Positions 35,115 through 43,634 of a stretch of 48,611 nucleotides of DNA are shown here, piece after piece. Both the position numbers and the translations under genes were made by a program. Every line of letters starts with the position of its first letter. Position 1 is the first letter of the stretch. This DNA is from CALGLS01 sp047626155 (GTDB lineage Bacteria > Bacteroidota > Bacteroidia > Chitinophagales > Saprospiraceae), in contig JBLHRR010000025.1 of the NCBI GenBank assembly GCA_047626155.1, forward strand, positions 1-48,611, read 5' to 3'. The notes below the pieces were generated by a model. The model was not told the origin of the DNA and did no database searches. It was given only the letters and a program-made list of their open reading frames with translations.

Positions 35115-35122
35115 CAAAAATA
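35115..35122 (-). promoter_or_regulatory. -7 promoter element of ABC-F gene (near-leaderless)
   Basis: Minus-strand TATTTTTG fits TAnnTTTG and is followed by CGCT and then the ATG. The spacing to the start codon is the same 4 nt as at hemL and the MFS gene. Confidence 0.45.
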
Positions 35123-35369
35123 CGCAGGCTTTAGGGGATTGTTCGAATTGAAGGAAGGTTTTTTAGAAATTTAATTTAGAGTGGCCATCAAGCTTTTTTG
35201 CTTTTTCTCATTATACGGAATAATCACGCAGAGAGTCTAGATTACGCTAAATTTAACGGGTAAAAATGAGGATTAAACATTATTTTATTCCGAAATATCT
35301 ATCCTGCCTGATGGCTCGATAGATTTGATACCTGCCCGTTCCGGATCAGGCGAGTTCAAGTTTATATTG

Positions 35370-35927
35370 TTAATTCCAACTTAGGGCTTCAGGCATTTGC
35401 GCAATAACAGAATAGGCATTCCCTTTTTCGTTTAACGCGTTCATCCACAAAGTTTGAGATTCATCCTTAAACAGGTAATCAGGCGTAAAGCTGCCAGATA
35501 CCCAAGAGCCATATTTCATTTCTTCAGTTAACTGTCCTGAAGACCAACCAGTGTAGCCCACAAAGAATCGAATGTTCTCTGGTTTTACTTTTCCGGATTT
35601 AATTAGCTTTTTCAACAGCTCGAAATCACCACCCCAAAATATCTCTCCGGAAATTTCATTACTATTTGGAATTAGACCACCTACGTTGTGAACGTAATGA
35701 ACCGTATCCGTTTGTACAGGACCACCATAATATACGTTGGAATCAAATTCAGGAAAGTCAGCAATGAGGTCATTGATTTTCATGTCTAATGACTTGTTGA
35801 GAATAAAGCCAAGGCTGCCGTCATTTTGATGTTCGCAAACTAAGATAACAGCTCGTTTGAAGTTCGGATCCAGCATGAAAGGTTCTGCAATAAGCACCCC
35901 TCCTCTGTTTATTTTTACATCAGCCAT
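35370..35927 (-). CDS. YqgE/AlgH family protein
   Basis: 185 residues, the normal size. The family hallmarks are present: GGVLIAEPFMLDPNFKRAVI near the start, DGSLGFILNKSL near residue 46, VYYGGPVQTDTVHYVH near 65, and FFVGYTGWSSGQLTEEM near 122, ending with SVIAQMPEALSWN. The family is widespread and its biochemical role is not settled. No signal peptide. It is transcribed on its own. The gap to the ABC-F gene (35111-35369) holds a CACGCAGAGAG string at about 35224. Confidence 0.93.
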   Translation of the reverse strand: MADVKINRGGVLIAEPFMLDPNFKRAVILVCEHQNDGSLGFILNKSLDMKINDLIADFPEFDSNVYYGGPVQTDTVHYVHNVGGLIPNSNEISGEIFWGGDFELLKKLIKSGKVKPENIRFFVGYTGWSSGQLTEEMKYGSWVSGSFTPDYLFKDESQTLWMNALNEKGNAYSVIAQMPEALSWN

Positions 35928-36228
35928 AGTTGTTTCTTTTAAAAGTTTATAATGTCGAATAGCTGCCTCCTCGTAGAATAAAATTTGTCACAAATTACAT
36001 TGAGCGAAATTTATAATTTAAAAATTGCACATAAAACAAATGAGATCAAAGTTTCCACCTCTTTTATTTTCTTAACAAACGATGCGATCAAACGAATTAG
36101 TTTTTATCACATGCTGTAAAGGTCTCTTTAACAACAAATTATTCTACTTTTCCTAACGAATACCTGCTTTCTGGTATTTTTTCGACAAACCCACAATCCT
36201 TAAAAATAGTATCAAAGGATGTTGTTAC
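35928..36228. other. Intergenic region, nothing recognised
   Basis: Three hundred bases of AT-rich DNA between fabD and yqgE, both on the minus strand. I see no gene, no clear terminator and no good -7 box. Confidence 0.4.
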
Positions 36229-37107
36229 TTACAATGCTTGGGTTGGTAATGATCTGTCAACTTTTTTTACTAGACCTGTTAAAACCTTGCCATTTCCACC
36301 TACCTCTACAAAACCACCAATGCCGTCACTAATCATGTTATTTAAGGTCTGGGTCCAACGAACCGGGGAGGTCAATTGATCTATGAGGTTTTGCTGAATA
36401 AACTCAGGGTCTGTCTCTTTAAGGGCGCTGATGTTTTGATAAATAGGACAAATTGGTGTTTTAAAATTGGTTTGCTCTATAGCCGCTTGCAATTCTAGCT
36501 TTGCAGGTTCCATCAATGGAGAGTGAAAGGCACCTCCTACTGGAAGAACCAAAGCCCGACGCGCACCTGCTGCTTTGAGTGCTTCAACAGCTGCATTTAT
36601 CCCCGCTACTGTGCCTGAAATCACCAATTGACCAGGGCAATTATAATTGGCAGGAACCACCACTTCATCAATACCTGCACAGATTCGTTCTACTACTTCA
36701 TCCTCCATTCCTATAATAGCCGCCATCGTTCCAGGTACGGATTCGCAAGCTGCCTGCATCGCCATCGCTCGTTTTTGAACCAGCTTCAGGCCTTCTTCAA
36801 AAGACATAGCCTGCGCAGCAACCAAGGCAGAGAACTCACCCAGGGAGTGCCCCGCCACAACTGTTGGTTTAAATTCAGACCCTGCCATTCTTGCTTTCAC
36901 AATAGAATGCAGAAAAATAGCAGGTTGTGTGATTTTAGTTTGCTTCAAATCCTCGGAAGTACCTTCGAACATTACATCCGTAATGCGGTATCCTAGAATA
37001 TCATTGGCTTGTTCAAACAAGTCTTTTGCCAGTGTTGATTCTTCGTAAAGGTCTTTTCCGATGCCCACGAATTGGGCACCCTGACCAGGGAATAGGTAGG
37101 CAATCAT
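36229..37107 (-). CDS. fabD: Malonyl-CoA:ACP transacylase
   Basis: 292 residues; loads malonyl groups onto acyl carrier protein for fatty acid synthesis. The N-terminal FPGQGAQFVGIG, the nucleophile Ser88 in AGHSLGEFSALVAA, Arg113 in QKRAMAMQ and the partner His195 in GGAFHSPLM are all in place. The C-terminal EVGGNGKVLTGLVKKV is typical. No other fab gene is adjacent. Confidence 0.96.
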   Translation of the reverse strand: MIAYLFPGQGAQFVGIGKDLYEESTLAKDLFEQANDILGYRITDVMFEGTSEDLKQTKITQPAIFLHSIVKARMAGSEFKPTVVAGHSLGEFSALVAAQAMSFEEGLKLVQKRAMAMQAACESVPGTMAAIIGMEDEVVERICAGIDEVVVPANYNCPGQLVISGTVAGINAAVEALKAAGARRALVLPVGGAFHSPLMEPAKLELQAAIEQTNFKTPICPIYQNISALKETDPEFIQQNLIDQLTSPVRWTQTLNNMISDGIGGFVEVGGNGKVLTGLVKKVDRSLPTQAL

Positions 37108-37298
37108 GTGTGTTGGTTTAGTATGTTGTTTTTTATGTAATTGCTTTGTTTTTACTAGCTAGTGAACAGTCGAAATAATGAGTTCTGAATTAAATGGCGC
37201 GTTACTTATGCTTTTTGCTAAAAGCTGTTCCAACCTTGTATAGAGAAACGTAGCTTCTGTGTTAGAAGGCCCATTCAATATTCGATATTCAGAAACCT

Positions 37299-37895
37299 CT
37301 AGTGCAAATTCACGCCAAGTAAATTTACAAATTCGTTTCTCGTTTCTTTATGGTTGAATTGTCCAGTAAAAGCAGAAGTGGTCGTGACCGAATTTTGTTT
37401 TTGTACCCCTCGCATCATCATACATAAGTGGCTACATTCAATAACGACAGCTACTCCCTCCGGTTTTAACGTGTCCTGTAAGCAATTCAGAATTTGCTCT
37501 GTCAGCCTTTCCTGTACTTGTAAACGACGAGCAAAAGCATCCACGATTCTAGGAATTTTACTCAAGCCAACGATGTATCCTTGAGGAATGTAAGCGATGT
37601 GTGCTTTGCCATAAAAGGGCAACATATGATGTTCGCAAAGGGAGTATAGTTCGATGTTCTTTACGATCACCATCTCCGAACAGTCTTCCTTAAACATCGC
37701 CTTTTTTAAAATCTCCGCAGGGTCAAGTTCGTAACCATGTGTTAAAAACTGCATGGCTTTGGCGACCCGTTCCGGCGTCTTTATCAAACCTTCTCTTTCT
37801 GGATCTTCTCCTAATTGTTCCAACACTTTGTGGTAATTATCCATCAGGACGTTAGTAGTTTCCTCTGTGTACTCTTCAATTTTTTTATAAGCCAT
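37299..37895 (-). CDS. folE: GTP cyclohydrolase I
   Basis: 198 residues from the ATG at 37895; the frame is open further upstream into the neighbour gene, but that part is not family sequence. It converts GTP to 7,8-dihydroneopterin triphosphate. The zinc ligands are Cys87 and His90 in YSLCEHHMLPFYG and Cys158 in ECSHLCMMMRG. GLSKIPRIVDAFARRLQVQE and the terminal TRNEFVNLL are characteristic. It begins 10 bp after the PTPS-family gene on the same strand, so the two form an operon making a pterin intermediate. Confidence 0.97.
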   Translation of the reverse strand: MAYKKIEEYTEETTNVLMDNYHKVLEQLGEDPEREGLIKTPERVAKAMQFLTHGYELDPAEILKKAMFKEDCSEMVIVKNIELYSLCEHHMLPFYGKAHIAYIPQGYIVGLSKIPRIVDAFARRLQVQERLTEQILNCLQDTLKPEGVAVVIECSHLCMMMRGVQKQNSVTTTSAFTGQFNHKETRNEFVNLLGVNLH

Positions 37896-37905
37896 TGTGT
37901 AGTTT

Positions 37906-38322
37906 TTATTCCTCCTCTCCCAAGTACTCAGCATAGATATTATCTGTTTCATGCAGCCTAATACTATGTAGTTTGCAGCCTTTGATTTTCGGAGCAAGTT
38001 GTTGCCAAATCACTATAACAAGATTTTCCGTAGTAGGTTGAAGCTTTGCAGGAATAAAATCAACATCAAGGTTCAGGTTAGAGTGATCCAACTTTCCAGT
38101 AATGTGCTTACGAACCAGTTTACTGAGTTTTTTAGCATCCATCACAAAGCCCGTATCTGGCTTAGGTTTTCCTTTCACAGTTACAAACAACGTATAGTTA
38201 TGTCCATGCCAATTAGGGTTTGCACACTTGCCAAAGACCGCGTTGTTCTTCTTCTTAGACCAACGATCCACCCATAATTTATGAGCTGCATTAAATTGTT
38301 CTCTTCTCGTCAGGTAAACCAT
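37906..38322 (-). CDS. 6-pyruvoyl-tetrahydropterin synthase / QueD family protein
   Basis: 138 residues. The zinc histidines are His14 (NAAHKLW), His39 and His41 (HGHNY). The catalytic Cys33 lies in FGKCANPNWHGHNY, and the Asp/His pair is in LDHSNLNLDV. Glu125 in HETDN anchors the pterin. The spacing Cys-x5-His-Gly-His and the surrounding sequence are close to animal PTPS rather than to E. coli QueD (Cys-x3-His-x-His). With folE 10 bp downstream, the pair could make 6-pyruvoyl-tetrahydropterin for a biopterin-type cofactor, or 6-carboxy-tetrahydropterin for queuosine. No other que genes are nearby. General family is certain; the exact reaction is not. Confidence 0.9.
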   Translation of the reverse strand: MVYLTRREQFNAAHKLWVDRWSKKKNNAVFGKCANPNWHGHNYTLFVTVKGKPKPDTGFVMDAKKLSKLVRKHITGKLDHSNLNLDVDFIPAKLQPTTENLVIVIWQQLAPKIKGCKLHSIRLHETDNIYAEYLGEEE

Positions 38323-38387
38323 TCTATTCAGTAATATTGATAAAGTAATCTAGTGAGCTGTTATCAGCACGTTTTCAAAATTGCTCG

Positions 38388-38395
38388 CAAAAATA
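38388..38395 (-). promoter_or_regulatory. -7 promoter element of the PTPS-folE operon
   Basis: Minus-strand TATTTTTG followed by CGAG, about 65 nt upstream of the first gene's ATG. Confidence 0.4.
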
Positions 38396-38795
38396 CGAAT
38401 TAGTATTTGGAAGCGATTGTTTTGGGCTCAAAAAAGTAAAATTATTGCCCTTAATCTTGAATCAATGAATTTTATTTACCTATTTAGCTAACCTATTGAT
38501 TATCAATCGTATTCAGATTAAACCTGAATTTAGACTATGGAAGGAAAATAAGCTAAATTCTTAAATCGAAGCGAAAGATCCGATCGTACGTAGTATGCGT
38601 AACAAGCCATTCCACCTTTGAATATGACATATCTTCCTTTGGGTCTGTGATTAAAGGGAGGGGGAGGATATACCATATCCCTAGAAAACCGCTTGTTTTA
38701 TAGACTAAATCTATTAAAAGAGAATGTTGGTCTATTCAAATGAGGAAGAGCCGGCTTTTTCTCCTTTCTTGTCCCAGATAAAGCTTACTAATCGT
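38396..38795. other. Divergent intergenic region, no gene seen
   Basis: About 400 bp between the promoters of the PTPS operon and the LytS-like kinase. It contains an AGGGAGGGGGAGG purine tract near 38657-38669 but no recognisable gene, RNA or long repeat. Confidence 0.4.
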
Positions 38796-38803
38796 TACAT
38801 TTG
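38796..38803 (+). promoter_or_regulatory. -7 promoter element of the LytS-like kinase gene
   Basis: TACATTTG followed by CAAT, ending 17 nt before the ATG. Exact fit to TAnnTTTG; no good -33 element at standard spacing. Confidence 0.5.
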
Positions 38804-38820
38804 CAATACAGCCGAACTTT

Positions 38821-39876
38821 ATGGACACCATTGTAAAAAAGAATATCAGAACACAACTCATTGGCATCTTTACTAAAAAGGTGGTCTATCACAGTTTGTT
38901 TTGGTTAGCACTCTTTCTTTTACTAGTGATTTTGGATACCACGAGCCAGAATATGTTCTTCGTCATCGTTGTGGAGATGATAACGCTGTTGTTTTATGTC
39001 GCTGTCGTTTACTTCAATATGCTTTACCTGATTCCAAATTACCTGTCCGAAAAGAAATTCCTGGTCTATGGGTCGCTTCTGGTACTAACGGTATTGATTA
39101 TTACGCCCATAAAAATGCTGGTACTCTATTTTGCCTTTTCCTACTTACCCAATTTGCAAGCACAATTACTCATCGACCAAAAATGGTTTTTTCTTACCAC
39201 CTTTATTATTGCGGGTGGCTCTACTGTGGTAAAAATCATATCTGATTGGGCCCGATATCAAAGAGACCGAAAAGAATTGCAAACACAGACCATGCAGTCT
39301 GAATTAAAATTCTTAAAATCGCAAATCAATCCTCATTTCCTTTTCAATACCTTGAATAATCTCTATGCACTGACATTGAAAAAATCGGACAAGGCGCCAG
39401 AGATTGTCATCAAACTTTCGGAAATGATGCGATATATGTTGTATGATTGTAATGAAAAACGAGTGATGCTGAGCAAAGAGGTCAATTACATTCAAAACTA
39501 CCTCGATTTGGAAACGCTGCGACAGAGCCCGGAGGCGAGAATCAGCTTCAAAGTGGAAGGTAATGCTGGAGACCTAAAAATAGCGCCGCTCTTATTTATT
39601 CCTTTTTTAGAGAACAGCTTTAAGCACGGATTGAATTCGAGTATCTCAAAAGGATTTGTAGATATAATGTTAAAAATTGAGGATAGGCAGGTTGAGTTTA
39701 AAATGGTAAACAGCAAAGCGGACACCTTACCCATGCAAACACATAAGCGTAGTGGTGGTATCGGTTTAAAAAATGTCCGACGACGTTTGCAATTACAGTA
39801 TCCCGAGAAGTATGAACTACAGGTAGAAGATAGTCCGAATACTTATTCTGTTAGATTGTCTTTGGAATTAAGCTAG
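38821..39876 (+). CDS. LytS/YehU-type sensor histidine kinase
   Basis: 351 residues. Four membrane segments lie at about residues 22-40, 45-70, 81-106 and 122-140. A coiled linker follows, then the His_kinase (PF06580-type) core. The phospho-accepting His172 is in SQINPHFLFNTLNNLYALT, followed by LSEMMRYMLYD. The ATP-binding part has PLLFIPFLENSFKHG and GIGLKNVRRRLQLQYP. No separate sensor domain is seen, so it may sense the membrane. It pairs with the LytTR regulator downstream (185-bp gap). Confidence 0.93.
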   Translation: MDTIVKKNIRTQLIGIFTKKVVYHSLFWLALFLLLVILDTTSQNMFFVIVVEMITLLFYVAVVYFNMLYLIPNYLSEKKFLVYGSLLVLTVLIITPIKMLVLYFAFSYLPNLQAQLLIDQKWFFLTTFIIAGGSTVVKIISDWARYQRDRKELQTQTMQSELKFLKSQINPHFLFNTLNNLYALTLKKSDKAPEIVIKLSEMMRYMLYDCNEKRVMLSKEVNYIQNYLDLETLRQSPEARISFKVEGNAGDLKIAPLLFIPFLENSFKHGLNSSISKGFVDIMLKIEDRQVEFKMVNSKADTLPMQTHKRSGGIGLKNVRRRLQLQYPEKYELQVEDSPNTYSVRLSLELS

Positions 39877-40060
39877 GGGCCTACGTTTTAACGTGCTCAA
39901 CTTATTGATTTACAAGCGACTGAAAGATAGTACATCGTATTTTTCACCATTCTCGACGATAAAAACGATCAACTTTTACATTTTTCTAACATATTAGCGT
40001 TCGTAATAACAAAACATCCGCAAAGCACTTTTATTAAATAAAACCAACAAACAAAACTAT

Positions 40061-40789
40061 ATGATTAACGCCATTATTGTAGACGACGAACCTCTTGCGC
40101 TGGACGTATTAGAAACCTACATCGAATCAATGCCTGACATAACTTTGGTCCAAAAATGCAGTAATGCCATGGAGGCCAATGAGGCGCTTTCCACAAACGA
40201 TATTGATCTTATGTTTCTGGATATTCAAATGCCACAACTTACCGGCATTGATTTCCTAAAGACGCTTAGTAAGCCTCCGATGGTTATTTTTACAACGGCT
40301 TTCGCCAATTATGCTATTGAAGGATTTGAACTCAATGCGATTGATTACTTATTGAAACCCATCTCTTTAGATCGTTTCATGAAAGCGGTTAATAAAGCCA
40401 AAGAACAACTAGAGTTAACGCGAAATGATGGTGGAGGGGATTCAGCAGAAGAAGGTTCTGACTTCATTTTTGTGAAAGCAGATAAGAAGTTAATCAAGTT
40501 GAGGTACAAGGATATTCTTTATATTGAAGGCTTAAAAGATTATGTCATCATTAAAAGAACGGATGGTACCCGAATCGTTACTTTGCAGACGATGAAGAGC
40601 CTCGAAGCTAAATTACCGGAGCAAATTTTTCAGCGTATTCACCGCTCCTATATCGTTCAAATTGATCAGATCATGGCTTTGATGGGCAACATGGTAGAAG
40701 TGATAGAAAAGGGTACTGCCAAGCATTTACCTGTTGGTAAAAACTACCGAGATGAATTGCTTAAGATTGTGAATAAGAATCGCTTGTAA
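40061..40789 (+). CDS. LytTR-family response regulator
   Basis: 242 residues. The receiver domain has IIVDDEPLALDVL at the start, phospho-acceptor Asp54 in LMFLDIQMPQLTGIDFL, and DYLLKPISLDRF. After an acidic linker (GGGDSAEEGSD) the LytTR DNA-binding domain begins DFIFVKADKKLIKLRYKDIL, with IHRSYIVQIDQI and LPVGKNYRDEL near the end. It is the partner of the kinase upstream. Targets are unknown. Confidence 0.95.
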   Translation: MINAIIVDDEPLALDVLETYIESMPDITLVQKCSNAMEANEALSTNDIDLMFLDIQMPQLTGIDFLKTLSKPPMVIFTTAFANYAIEGFELNAIDYLLKPISLDRFMKAVNKAKEQLELTRNDGGGDSAEEGSDFIFVKADKKLIKLRYKDILYIEGLKDYVIIKRTDGTRIVTLQTMKSLEAKLPEQIFQRIHRSYIVQIDQIMALMGNMVEVIEKGTAKHLPVGKNYRDELLKIVNKNRL

Positions 40790-41139
40790 GAAGAATAAAA
40801 TGATGTCCTGCTAATGCAGGCAAAAGGAGTGAGGACAAAAAAGGGTGTGCTATTATGGCGCCCCTTCGTTGGCCTCTTTTGTTGTTTTCTGCCCCTTGGA
40901 AAAGCCATTTTTTTTTCAAAACAAAGGAGCCGTTATTCAGAAATATCTGAAGGTGGGACTGCTCCGCGATCGAAAGCAAATACTGATTTTATGTGTAACC
41001 TACCGTGACTGCTCCACGGTCAAAAGTTTTAGACCTCAGAGAGATCAAAGTAGGTTAGAGAATAGTTAAACCGTTTTTCCGAACCCAGCGGGATCGCACC
41101 ATCCACAGCGCTGAACAGTTATAAAAAACAATCAACAAC
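40790..41139. other. Intergenic region with small repeats and hairpins
   Basis: No convincing gene. A 5-bp hairpin CCTGC-TAAT-GCAGG at 40806-40819 follows the regulator gene and may help termination. Two related 20-bp strings (ACTGCTCCGCGATCGAAAGC and a version with four changes) lie at 40958-40977 and 41008-41027. The second sits in a 6-bp hairpin ACCGTG/CACGGT (41002-41020). Confidence 0.45.
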
Positions 41140-42063
41140 ATGCATTCCTTCCAAAAACTTACATTACTCAGCTTTCTTTTCCTAGCGAGCTGTACCCCAT
41201 CTAACAATTCTAACAACATGCAAACAGACGATAAAAACAATACCCCTACAAAAGAGGTAGATTATCAAGGGCACCGGGGAGCCAGAGGCCTTCTTCCCGA
41301 AAACACTATACCTGCATTTATCAAGGCGTTGGAGTACGATGTTAAATCCTTAGAATTGGACGTCGTAGTTTCCAAAGACAATCAGCTCATTGTAAGTCAC
41401 GAGCCTTGGTTTTCTCACCACATTTGTACTAAACCAAATGGCGAAGCGGTGACAGAAGAAGAGGAGAAGTCATTGAAAATTTACGAAATGACTTATGAGG
41501 AAATCAAACAATATGACTGCGGTATGCGTGGGAACCCTCGGTTTGAGGAGCAGACTCCAATGAAAGTATTCAAACCTTCTTTTATGGAGATGGTAAGCAA
41601 CGTAGAAGTGTACTGCAAACAACAGAACAGAACACTCCCCTACTATAATATTGAAATAAAATCACAACCAGATTATTACGGCATCTTTACACCAGAACCT
41701 AAGGATTTCGTTCGTATGATGTTACATGAAATTAAATTATTAGATATTCATGACAGAGTAAACCTGCAATCTTTTGATTTTAATGTTTTGAAGGAAATTC
41801 ATACGCAAGATCCTACCATTTCGATGGCTATGCTGATAGAGAATTTAGAAAGTGTCGATGCTAATTTGGCGAACCTAGGGTTTAAGCCTCCTATCTATTC
41901 CCCTTATTATATGTTGCTCAATGAAGAAGTTATCAAAGAAATTCATGCAAAAGGAATGCGCGTCATTCCATGGACGGTTAATGATCCTTTGGAAATGAAA
42001 AAATTGGTAGACCTGGGGATTGATGGCATCATCACGGATTATCCAAATCGAATTCCTAAATGA
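41140..42063 (+). CDS. Glycerophosphodiester phosphodiesterase, lipoprotein
   Basis: 307 residues. A lipoprotein signal peptide ends in the lipobox LASC (Cys18), followed by a Ser/Asn-rich tether. The GDPD TIM-barrel begins QGHRGARGLLPENTIPAF with the catalytic His-Arg; the metal-binding ELDVVVSKDNQLIVSHEPW supplies Glu, Asp and the second His; the third metal-site Glu is in YYNIEIKS. The end has VIPWTVNDPLEMKKLVDLGI and GIITDYPNRIP. It hydrolyses glycerophosphodiesters such as glycerophosphocholine to glycerol 3-phosphate, outside the cytoplasm. Its stop overlaps the start of the next gene (ATGA). Confidence 0.94.
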   Translation: MHSFQKLTLLSFLFLASCTPSNNSNNMQTDDKNNTPTKEVDYQGHRGARGLLPENTIPAFIKALEYDVKSLELDVVVSKDNQLIVSHEPWFSHHICTKPNGEAVTEEEEKSLKIYEMTYEEIKQYDCGMRGNPRFEEQTPMKVFKPSFMEMVSNVEVYCKQQNRTLPYYNIEIKSQPDYYGIFTPEPKDFVRMMLHEIKLLDIHDRVNLQSFDFNVLKEIHTQDPTISMAMLIENLESVDANLANLGFKPPIYSPYYMLLNEEVIKEIHAKGMRVIPWTVNDPLEMKKLVDLGIDGIITDYPNRIPK

Positions 42064-42950
42064 TTTTCTGCTATTTAATTCTACTGGGAATTGTAGCTTA
42101 TGCTCTTTTGCTTCTTTTGCCAAAAGGGAATTTATTACAGGAGATTGGACAATTGCCCTTTTATCTTTGGAAGGTTTGGCAAGTATCTTTAAAAAGCTTA
42201 CAACGTGAGAAACATACCTTCGGTGCTCATCGAAAACAATACTTCATTCTTTACCAATCGAACAAAAGTAAAGCGTCTTCAAAACCACTAGTCATTTACT
42301 ATCATGGTGGTGGCTGGACTTTCGGCAGCCCTGAAAAATTTGCAGTCAATGCTAAATTCTTCACCGACCTTGGTCATCCCGTTATTATGCCATCCTATCG
42401 TCGTTTGCCATTTCATAGGCAAGAGGCTATTGCAGAAGATCGCTTATTGGCTTTACAGCAAATCCAACAATTGATGAAGGAGAAAGGCTGGCAAGGTCGT
42501 AAAATTATTTTGGGTGGAATGTCTGCGGGTGGAAATGTAGCAGCATTGTTACTATATGATACGAAAAGCTTGTACCGCATTGGCTTTGACCGTTCTCGTT
42601 TTGCAGGCATTATGTTACACGGTGCTCCCTTGGATTTAAGTGCCATGGCTTCTACCCCACTACTGTATTGTTATGCTGGTTCTAAAGCTTCTACATCTTT
42701 TGCGAAAGCCAATCCCATCAGCTTTCTGAATGAAGATGATGATATTCCTGCCTTAGTTATACATGGTACAAAGGATGGAATGGTGGATTATGGTGGCTCT
42801 GAAAACTTCCTTATCAAAGGTAGAACACTACAATTTAAGAATACCACTTCTTTGATTCTTGAGGATGGAACTCATCTGGATGTTGGCCGCTGGGTCTTTG
42901 AAGAAAATGAATCAGCGAGGTTGATTCGAGAGTGGCTGAGGGAGCTTTAA
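42060..42950 (+). CDS. Alpha/beta hydrolase (HSL/esterase-like), membrane-anchored
   Basis: 296 residues. An N-terminal hydrophobic segment (YLILLGIVAYALLLLLPKG) probably anchors it. The oxyanion motif is YHGGGWTFGSP near residue 82. The nucleophile lies in GGMSAGGNVAALL near 154, an Asp in VIHGTKDGMVDYGG near 238 and the His in DGTHLDVGRW near 274. These fit the hormone-sensitive-lipase group of carboxylesterases. It overlaps the phosphodiesterase gene by 4 bp, so the two are coupled; a joint role in lipid breakdown is likely but the substrate is unknown. Confidence 0.9.
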   Translation: MIFCYLILLGIVAYALLLLLPKGNLLQEIGQLPFYLWKVWQVSLKSLQREKHTFGAHRKQYFILYQSNKSKASSKPLVIYYHGGGWTFGSPEKFAVNAKFFTDLGHPVIMPSYRRLPFHRQEAIAEDRLLALQQIQQLMKEKGWQGRKIILGGMSAGGNVAALLLYDTKSLYRIGFDRSRFAGIMLHGAPLDLSAMASTPLLYCYAGSKASTSFAKANPISFLNEDDDIPALVIHGTKDGMVDYGGSENFLIKGRTLQFKNTTSLILEDGTHLDVGRWVFEENESARLIREWLREL

Positions 42951-43377
42951 TCTCTTTACCCTTTTTTCCTTCTGTGCTTGAAGCTTCTAATTATTCTAAT
43001 AAAATTGGTAACTATTCAGACCGGAGACCGAAGTCCGAAGACCGAAGTTTCCATCAAACGTGAAATCCACAGACTAAGGACTGTCAAATTCAAGATTTGC
43101 ACTTGTGGGAAACTTCGGACTTCCTTCTTCGGTCCTTCTTCCCATCCACAGCTAAACTATACCCCACTGAGCAGTTACAAAAATTGTAACTCTATTCTAA
43201 TAAAAATTATACCTCCACTCAAATTTCCATCTCAAAAACACAAAATAAAAATGAATTTTCGCTCCATACAATCCTTTTTAAAATCTAAACTAAATTTCTT
43301 TGAACCTCCAACAATTAATTTCTAAGTTCACAACTTAATCAAGTTATCCACTTCAAAACTAACTGAATAACAGTCGC
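42951..43377. other. Intergenic region with nested GACCGAAG hairpins
   Basis: A 115-codon open frame at 42978-43325 has no protein-like character. At 43030-43137 GAAGTCCGAAG and ACCGAAGTTTCC strings face their complements: 43042-43052 pairs with 43108-43118 over 11 bp, 43030-43036 with 43117-43123, and 43040-43047 with 43127-43134. Alternative folds are possible. The strings resemble the core of the 70-bp repeat at 1.4 and 9.7 kb. Confidence 0.5.
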
Positions 43378-43503
43378 TTACCTTATTTTATAAACCTCTA
43401 TTGAAAACAAGATTTTTTGTCCATTCCTGTTAGTTTCTTTTAATTCTCCTGCCTTTTTCATTTGAACAAAATCCGTCATTTCCTTTTTTCTCTTATCCTC
43501 CAT
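43378..43503 (-). CDS. Possible small protein or gene remnant
   Basis: A minus-strand frame of 41 codons from the ATG at 43503 (MEDKRKKEMTDFVQMKKAGE...). The frame continues upstream to a GTG at 43551, giving 57 codons with RYINEALSHIIRC. The composition looks more protein-like than the surrounding DNA, but I recognise no family and it could be the leftover end of a larger gene. Confidence 0.25.
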   Translation of the reverse strand: MEDKRKKEMTDFVQMKKAGELKETNRNGQKILFSIEVYKIR

Positions 43504-43634
43504 GCAGCGAATTATGTGGCTTAGTGCCTCATTGATGTAACGAAGTAACACAGTCCATTAGATTGGGCTGACGAATACTCCTAGTGACAAACAGGGAGAC
43601 AATAAAATAAAACTTACTAACGCTAAACCAAATC

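Noticed and set aside
42978..43325. Open frame of 115 codons after the alpha/beta hydrolase
   Set aside because: It crosses nested hairpins and has a low-complexity Lys/Ser/Phe composition without any recognisable domain.
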